Shown piece by piece: positions 5,579 through 10,566 of a stretch of 10,566 nucleotides of DNA. Both the position numbers and the translations under genes were made by a program. The notes beneath the pieces are model-generated. The model was not told where the DNA came from. It did not search any database and saw only the letters and a program-made list of their open reading frames with translations. The stretch is from Pseudomonadota bacterium (lineage in GTDB: Bacteria > Pseudomonadota > Gammaproteobacteria > Burkholderiales > Burkholderiaceae_B). The DNA is taken from the NCBI GenBank assembly GCA_023386765.1, contig JAEWJD010000230.1:1-10566 (forward strand), given 5' to 3'. Within the stretch, counting starts at the first letter, position 1. The number at the start of each line of letters is the position of its first letter.

Positions 5579-6060
5579 CAGTCGAATACCTCTATCAGGG
5601 TGCGCTCATAGCGCCGCTTGATCAAGGAGATCCATTCTTCCTCGTTCTGCAGATCCAGCACGTGCAGCGTCATGATGTGATTGGTGGAAATATCCACCAG
5701 CACGGTGCCGGGCGTATAGGTGATGATGCAGGCCATCATGGCCAGGCCGTGCGGGTCGCGCAGCTCCAGCGGCACTTCCAGAAAGCCAGGCGACATCGGC
5801 AGGCGCGGCCGCCAGACAAACTGTGCCACCGCCCAGTTCGAACGCACCACGTCGACAAAAACGCGCCACACCAGCCCCGGCAACAACCAGATCCGGCGCG
5901 GGCGTGCCTTCAGCGGGCGCAGCCGCATCGAGGCCCAGCCCAGCCAGATCCCCAGCGCGGCCCCCACCAGCACCTGCCCCCAGGACATCGACTGGTTCAA
6001 CAGCAGCCACAACAGCAGCATGCAGACGGGCAGCACGGCGCGTGTCAGCCATTTACGCAT
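5578..6060 (-). CDS. mnhE: Monovalent cation/H+ antiporter subunit E (MnhE/MrpE/PhaE)
   Basis: The protein has 160 residues. Hydrophobic segments at about 8-21 and 25-42 are followed by a basic stretch (RLRPLKARPRR), a further amphipathic/hydrophobic segment (57-80) and a C-terminal cytoplasmic domain. The family hallmark is ITYTPGTVLVDIS (113-125), with the conserved Thr-Pro-Gly. MrpE is required for full antiporter activity or assembly but has no known ion-binding role. I chose the ATG at 6060: it lies one nt after the mnhD stop, and MRKWLTRAVLPV is the usual start type. The reading frame stays open upstream to 6150, but those 30 codons lie inside mnhD and look unlike a membrane protein start. 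The stop shares one base with the start of mnhF. Confidence 0.92.
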   Translation of the reverse strand: MRKWLTRAVLPVCMLLLWLLLNQSMSWGQVLVGAALGIWLGWASMRLRPLKARPRRIWLLPGLVWRVFVDVVRSNWAVAQFVWRPRLPMSPGFLEVPLELRDPHGLAMMACIITYTPGTVLVDISTNHIMTLHVLDLQNEEEWISLIKRRYERTLIEVFD

Positions 6061-6061
6061 G

Positions 6062-7687
6062 TCAATGCCCTCCCAACGGACGCACCGGCAGCTTGCCCAG
6101 CACGGCCTCGATATAGAGCTCGGGTTTATCCAGCGACTGGGCGGCGGCATCCAGGTAGGCCGACACCGGCCCGGCCCCGACCGCCAACGCCACGCACAGC
6201 AGGATCAGCACGGCCACCGGGCCTGCCTCCAGCAGGCGCAGCCTGGGCGTGGTGCGATCGTCACCGCCCCAGAAGCTGCGGATGCCCGCACGCCCCAGTG
6301 CCATCAAGCCAGCCAGCCCCGAGAGCAGCACCCCGGCCACCAGCAGCCAGCCGTCCATGGGCGGCGCCGACGTATTGACCGCCGACACGGCCGCCGACAG
6401 CAAGGAGAACTTGGCCACGAAGCCCGACAGGGGCGGCAGCCCCGTCACCAGCAGCGCGCAGGCCACGAAAGCCATGCCCAGGAACGCCATCGCCGCAGGA
6501 ATCGCCACGCCCACGACGTCGTTGGGACGGTTGGGCGCCACCGGATCGTCCAGGTCGAAGCTGTCCATGGTCACGGCCAGCACGCTGGCGCCGAAGGTGC
6601 GCGTGCGTTCGATCAGCTCGATCAGCAGGAAGAAGGCCCCCGTGCCCCGCACCGAACTGACCAGATAGAACAGCGCCGGCCCGGTCAGGGTCACGCCGGG
6701 CATGCCCAACGCGGTCAGCAGCGTGCCGGCCGAGACGATGACGCAATAGCCGACCAGCTTGCCCAGTTGCTGGGACGCCAGGATACCCACCCCGCCGAAG
6801 ATCAGCGTGGCCAGGCCGACCGCGAACATCCAGTCCAGGCTGAAGGCTGCTGGCGCCCCCGTGGGCAGCAGCAGCGACCCGATGCGCAGCAAGGCATAGA
6901 TACCGATCTTGGTCATGATGGAGAACATCGCCGCCACCGGCGGAATGGCCGCGCCGTAACCATTGACCAGCCAGAAATTCAGCGGCCAGGCGCCCGCCTT
7001 CACCAGGAACGCCACCCCCAGGATGGCTGCACCGGCCTCGAACAACTGCCGCTCGCCACCGGCGAGTTGGCCCGCGCGCACTGCGAGATCCGCCATATTG
7101 AGGGTGCCGGTCACGCCGTAGATCAGTGCGATGCTGATCAGCAGCAGGAAGGAGGCCACCAGGTTCACCGCGATGTACTGCAGCCCCGCGCTGACCCGCG
7201 CGCTACCCGAGCCGTGCAGCATCAGGCCATACGAAGCTGCCAGCAGCACCTCGAAAAACACGAACAGGTTGAACAGGTCGCCGGTCAGGAAGGCGCCGTT
7301 CAAGCCCATCAGCAGGAACTGGAACAGGGAATGGAAATGCACCCCGGCGCGGTCCCAGTGAGCCAGCGAATAGATCAGTGTGGCCAGCCCCAGGGTGGCC
7401 GTCAGGGTGAGCATGACCGCCGCAAGCCGATCGACCACCAGCACGATGCCAAAGGGAGCCGGCCAGTCGCCCGGCAGATAGACGCCGATCCCCTGCGGCC
7501 AGATGTCGCCTGCCCCGGCCGCCAAGGCCAGCAAGGCCACGGCGGCCGCCAATTGCAGTACGGTCGAACACAGGGCGATGAAGGCACGCACCCGTCGCCG
7601 GGTATCGGCCAGCAGCAGCATGCCGGCGCCGGCCACCAGCGGCACGACGATCGGATAGATGGGGAGGTGTTGCAGCCAATCAATCAC
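6062..7687 (-). CDS. mnhD: Monovalent cation/H+ antiporter subunit D (MnhD/MrpD/PhaD)
   Basis: This 541-residue polytopic protein is related to the NuoL/M/N proton-pumping subunits of respiratory complex I, with about 14 predicted helices. Residues expected for ion transfer are present: Glu146 in VFFEVLLAASYGL (the TM5 Glu, E137 in Bacillus MrpD) and Lys230 in FLVKAGAWPLNFWL (the TM7 Lys, K219), plus Lys260 (MFSIMTKIG) and Lys426 (FVAKFSLL). MrpD is one of the two antiporter-like modules of the complex. The start is GTG at 7687, overlapping the mnhC stop in GTGA. This gives MIDWLQHLPIYPIVVP, a normal family N-terminus, and no nearby ATG fits. An extra, mostly hydrophilic Asp/Pro-rich loop (about 374-392, FDLDDPVAPNRPND) is variable in the family. 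The segment LVSSVRGTG (342-350) places Arg347 in a predicted helix. Confidence 0.94.
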   Translation of the reverse strand: MIDWLQHLPIYPIVVPLVAGAGMLLLADTRRRVRAFIALCSTVLQLAAAVALLALAAGAGDIWPQGIGVYLPGDWPAPFGIVLVVDRLAAVMLTLTATLGLATLIYSLAHWDRAGVHFHSLFQFLLMGLNGAFLTGDLFNLFVFFEVLLAASYGLMLHGSGSARVSAGLQYIAVNLVASFLLLISIALIYGVTGTLNMADLAVRAGQLAGGERQLFEAGAAILGVAFLVKAGAWPLNFWLVNGYGAAIPPVAAMFSIMTKIGIYALLRIGSLLLPTGAPAAFSLDWMFAVGLATLIFGGVGILASQQLGKLVGYCVIVSAGTLLTALGMPGVTLTGPALFYLVSSVRGTGAFFLLIELIERTRTFGASVLAVTMDSFDLDDPVAPNRPNDVVGVAIPAAMAFLGMAFVACALLVTGLPPLSGFVAKFSLLSAAVSAVNTSAPPMDGWLLVAGVLLSGLAGLMALGRAGIRSFWGGDDRTTPRLRLLEAGPVAVLILLCVALAVGAGPVSAYLDAAAQSLDKPELYIEAVLGKLPVRPLGGH

Positions 7688-8031
7688 GATTCTTCGGGCT
7701 CCCGGCCATCAACGTGGTCGGTGCCGGTCAGGCCGCGAGAGGCCAGCAGCACCACAAGAAACAAGGCAGTCGTGGCGAACCCGATCACGATCGCCGTCAG
7801 CACCAGCGCCTGCGGCAACGGATCCGCATAGGCGGCGGGATCGGGCGGGGTCAGCGCATCGACCACCGGCGGCGTGCCGACCTTCAGCCGGCCCATACCG
7901 AAAATGAACAGGTTCACGGCATAGGACAGCAATGACAGCCCCATGATGAATTGAAAGGTGCGTGGCCGCAGCAGCAGCCAGACCCCCGAACCGGTCAGCA
8001 CCCCGATGGCTGCCGCGTAGATCCATTCCAT
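7684..8031 (-). CDS. mnhC: Monovalent cation/H+ antiporter subunit C (MnhC/MrpC/PhaC)
   Basis: This protein of 115 residues is homologous to NuoK of complex I, with three helices (about 3-21, 26-46 and 74-97) and a short acidic C-terminal tail. The NuoK-like signature LLSYAVNLFIF (34-44) and the third-helix motif DPLPQALVLTAIVIGFA (70-86) are both intact; the latter is diagnostic of MrpC. MrpC packs between the A and D antiporter modules. The ATG at 8031 lies two nt after the stop of the fused A/B gene, and its own stop overlaps the GTG start of mnhD (GTGA). The length is typical and there are no odd features. Confidence 0.94.
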   Translation of the reverse strand: MEWIYAAAIGVLTGSGVWLLLRPRTFQFIMGLSLLSYAVNLFIFGMGRLKVGTPPVVDALTPPDPAAYADPLPQALVLTAIVIGFATTALFLVVLLASRGLTGTDHVDGREPEES

Positions 8032-8033
8032 GC

Positions 8034-10566
8034 TCAGACTCCTTTGGCCGCGGCATCGGCCTCGATTTGCGCTTCGGCGATCTGGCGGCGCTGCGCGCGC
8101 ACGGATTGGTGCGCCAGCGCCACCAGCACCAGTACGGCCGCACCCACCACCAGCATGTAGACCCCCAGATCGAACAGCAGCACGCTGGAGAGATGGATGT
8201 GTCCCACCAGCGGCAGCGCCACGTCCCAGGACAGGGCCGACAGGAACGGCCGCATGGCGAACCAGGCCGACATGGCGGCCGCCCCCGCGGCCAGCAGGCC
8301 CAGGCCGATCCAGTGCTGCGGATTCAGGCGGCTGCGCGACTCGACCCAGTACACCCCACCCACCATGTATTGCAGGATGATCGAGGTAGCCATGACCAGC
8401 CCGCCGACGAAACCGCCGCCTGGCAGGTTGTGCCCGCGCAGCAGCAGATACACGGAGATCAGCACGGCCATGGGCAGCAGCAGGCGTACCAGCACGGCCG
8501 CAATGCGCATCGACCCCGGCGGCAGCGAAGCCTTGGTGTCGGGACCGGGCGGCACCTGGCCGGGCTCCAGGCCATCCTGTTCACGCTGCTGGCGCGGCTG
8601 CTCGATGCTCTCGGGCGCAGGGCGGAAACGGCGCAGCAACGCATAGACCGTCAGGGCCACGATGCCCAGCACGGAGATCTCACCCAGGGTATCGAAACCG
8701 CGGAAATCCACCAGAATGACGTTGACCACGTTGGTGCCGCCCCCCTCGGGCAGCGCATTGCGCACGAAGAAGGAGGCGATGGTGTCACCCAGCGGGCGGG
8801 TCAGCACGGCATAGGCCAGCGCCGCCATCGACAGGCCGGCCGCACTGGCCAGCCCCAGGTCACGCAGACGGCGCAGACGCACCTTCAGATCCGGACGCCG
8901 ATCCTCTTCGTCGGCCGCAATGCGCCGCGGCAGCCAGCGCAGGCCCAGGAGCAGCAGCACAACCGTCACCACCTCCACGGCCAGCTGGGTCAAGGCCAGG
9001 TCGGGTGCCGAAAACCACACGAAAGTCAGGCAGGTCACCAACCCGGCGCCGCCCGACAGCGTCAGCGAAGCCAGCCGGTGATACTTGGCCTGATAGGCCG
9101 CGCCCAGGGCGCACGCGCCGCCCACCAGCCACAGCACCACGAAGGCCGGGTCGGCGGCACTGCGCGCGCCCGCACCCTCGAACCAACCGAAGGCGCGCAA
9201 CGGCAGCCATGCCACCAGCAAGGTACCGAACACGATGATCAGCATCTGCATCTGCAGGCGCGAAGACGCCAGTTGGCGCAGCACGGCGCGCGCCACCACG
9301 GCGCTGCCCTCGAACAGGTATTCGAAGGTACGCCGTCCATCCAGGCGGTAGATGAAAGGCACGCGGCCGGGATGCGCCGCCTGGTGGGCACGCAACCCCA
9401 GATACAGCAATATGCCGGCGGTGGTCGCCACCATGCTCATGACCAGCGGCAGATTGAAGCCGTGCCACACGGCCAGACTGAATTCGGGCATATCCGCGCC
9501 CAGGATGCTGCGGGCCGCGATGTGCAGCACCGGCCCCACCGTGACGCCGGGCAGCACGCCGATGACCAGACAGAGGGCAACCAGCAGCCCGCTGGGCACC
9601 AGCATGAAGCGCGGCGGCTCATGCGGGGCGCGAGGCAGGTCGGTAGCGGGCGGGCCAAAGAACACCTGCAGGATGAAACGCAGGGAATACGTGACGCTGA
9701 AGGCCCCGGCGATGGTTGCCATCAGGGGCAGGCCGTAGCGCAGCAGCGGATCGCCGGAGATGAAGGTCGTTTCGGCGAAGAACATTTCCTTGGACAGGAA
9801 ACCGTTAAGCAGCGGCACGCCCGCCATCGAGGCTGCCGACACCATCGCCAGCGTGGCGGTGAGCGGCATGGCCGAATACAGGCCGCTCAGGCGGCCCATG
9901 TCGCGCGTGCCAGTTTCGTGGTCGACAATGCCGGTGGCCATGAAAAGCGAGGCCTTGAAGATGGCATGGTTGACCATATGGAAGACGGCCGCCACCAGCG
10001 CCAGGGGGCTGTTCAGGCCCAGCAGCAGCGTGATCAGGCCCAGATGGCTGATGGTGGAGTAGGCCAGCACGCCCTTCATGTCCTGCTGGAAGATGGCCGC
10101 ATAGGCGCCCAGCACCAGCGTGCACAGCCCGGCCCCGCCGATGATCCAGAACCACTCGTCGGTGCCGGCCAGCAACGGCCAGAAGCGCGCCAGCAGGAAC
10201 ACCCCCGCCTTGACCATGGTGGCCGAGTGCAGATAGGCCGACACTGGCGTCGGGGCGGCCATGGCGTTGGGCAACCAGAACTGGAACGGGAACTGGGCGC
10301 TTTTGGTGAGTGCGCCCAGCGCCACCAGGGCCAGTGCTGCCGGGTACCAGGCGTCGGCCCGCACCAGATCGCCCGAGCGCAGCACCACGTCCATGTCATA
10401 GCTGCCGACGATATGGCCCAGCAGCAGCACCCCGCCCAGCAGGCAGAGCCCGCCGGCGCCCGTGACCGTCAGCGCCATGCGCGCGCCGCGCCGGGCATCG
10501 ACGCGGTGATGCCAGTAGGCGATCAGCATGAAGGACGCCAGGCTGGTCATTTCCCAGAACATCACC
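8034..10566 (-). CDS. mnhA: Fused monovalent cation/H+ antiporter subunits A and B (MnhAB/PhaAB), N-terminus cut by right window edge
   Basis: About 843 residues are visible; roughly 135 N-terminal residues are missing, judged from the spacing of conserved residues. The frame stays open to the edge, and the GTG at 10565 is internal, not a start. Visible residue 5 is the Glu in FWEMTSLASF (E140 in Bacillus MrpA), residue 88 the Lys in LTKSAQFPFQFWLP (K223) and residue 164 the Lys in QDMKGVLAYS (K299). The NuoL-like antiporter module runs to about 300, followed by the MrpA-specific part with FSAPDLALTQLAVEVVT (about 518-534) and VNVILVDFRGFDTLGE (614-629). A hydrophilic Gln/Glu/Pro linker (about 648-685) leads into a complete MrpB-like domain (686-820: RGHNLPGGGFVGGL, then HLSSVLLFDLGVYMLVVGA). 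The basic, then Ala/Glu-rich tail is soluble. An A/B fusion is the normal state in group 2 (six-gene) mrp operons. It is followed two nt later by mnhC. Confidence 0.95.
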   Translation of the reverse strand, partial: VMFWEMTSLASFMLIAYWHHRVDARRGARMALTVTGAGGLCLLGGVLLLGHIVGSYDMDVVLRSGDLVRADAWYPAALALVALGALTKSAQFPFQFWLPNAMAAPTPVSAYLHSATMVKAGVFLLARFWPLLAGTDEWFWIIGGAGLCTLVLGAYAAIFQQDMKGVLAYSTISHLGLITLLLGLNSPLALVAAVFHMVNHAIFKASLFMATGIVDHETGTRDMGRLSGLYSAMPLTATLAMVSAASMAGVPLLNGFLSKEMFFAETTFISGDPLLRYGLPLMATIAGAFSVTYSLRFILQVFFGPPATDLPRAPHEPPRFMLVPSGLLVALCLVIGVLPGVTVGPVLHIAARSILGADMPEFSLAVWHGFNLPLVMSMVATTAGILLYLGLRAHQAAHPGRVPFIYRLDGRRTFEYLFEGSAVVARAVLRQLASSRLQMQMLIIVFGTLLVAWLPLRAFGWFEGAGARSAADPAFVVLWLVGGACALGAAYQAKYHRLASLTLSGGAGLVTCLTFVWFSAPDLALTQLAVEVVTVVLLLLGLRWLPRRIAADEEDRRPDLKVRLRRLRDLGLASAAGLSMAALAYAVLTRPLGDTIASFFVRNALPEGGGTNVVNVILVDFRGFDTLGEISVLGIVALTVYALLRRFRPAPESIEQPRQQREQDGLEPGQVPPGPDTKASLPPGSMRIAAVLVRLLLPMAVLISVYLLLRGHNLPGGGFVGGLVMATSIILQYMVGGVYWVESRSRLNPQHWIGLGLLAAGAAAMSAWFAMRPFLSALSWDVALPLVGHIHLSSVLLFDLGVYMLVVGAAVLVLVALAHQSVRAQRRQIAEAQIEADAAAKGV

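Noticed and set aside
5720..7831. A very long open frame on the plus strand (about 700 codons) antisense to mnhC, mnhD and mnhE.
   Set aside because: Its product is extremely rich in Gln, His, Arg and Gly with no domain, the typical mirror of GC-rich hydrophobic genes on the other strand. The minus-strand frames there carry clear Mrp family motifs.
1..10566. Search for a CRISPR array, insertion sequence, tRNA or rRNA, toxin-antitoxin pair or defence genes.
   Set aside because: I saw no direct-repeat array, transposase motif, cloverleaf-like segment or short overlapping toxin-antitoxin pair. Every gap is under 160 nt and coding density is that of core chromosome.

Overview
This window is GC-rich (roughly 63-66% by eye) and tightly packed. 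Every supported gene is on the minus strand. Gene content, the HAD-tadA-LD-carboxypeptidase string, and the six-gene cation/proton antiporter operon with a fused A/B subunit suggest a betaproteobacterium, probably Burkholderiales and perhaps the Alcaligenaceae (Bordetella/Achromobacter group). That placement is inference from protein resemblance, not from a database search.

Reading in the direction of transcription (right to left): (1) 10566-4944 is a monovalent cation/proton antiporter operon (Mrp/Mnh/Pha/Sha, CPA3 family), subunits A+B (fused), C, D, E, F, G. The N-terminus of A lies beyond the right edge. Junctions overlap by 1-4 nt or are separated by 1-2 nt, so it should be one translationally coupled unit building one membrane complex. 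(2) 4943-4814 is a short gap with small inverted repeats and a possible 14-codon leader ORF. (3) 4813-4379 encodes an unrecognised small exported protein with two similar Cys-containing segments. (4) 4310-1998 is a compact three-gene string with overlapping reading frames: a HAD-family phosphatase, the tRNA adenosine deaminase TadA, and an LD-carboxypeptidase of the S66/LdcA family with an unusual His/Cys-rich N-terminus. (5) 1997-1844 is a leader region with an extended -10 promoter candidate and a strong GC hairpin. (6) 1843-239 encodes a YbiT-type ABC-F ATPase that should act at the ribosome. (7) 238-123 holds a plausible sigma70 promoter. (8) 122-1 is the start of an ABC transporter ATP-binding subunit cut by the left edge.

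The antiporter exports Na+ (or K+) in exchange for protons and supports pH and salt homeostasis. The middle string mixes tRNA wobble editing, peptidoglycan recycling and a phosphatase of unknown substrate, so the overlaps suggest co-expression rather than one pathway. The window is mostly ordinary chromosomal core. I saw no mobile element, CRISPR array, tRNA, rRNA or convincing defence or biosynthetic system. The points most worth a second look are the metal-binding-like ends of the LD-carboxypeptidase, the structured leader of the ABC-F gene, and the four-Cys exported protein with its possible leader peptide.
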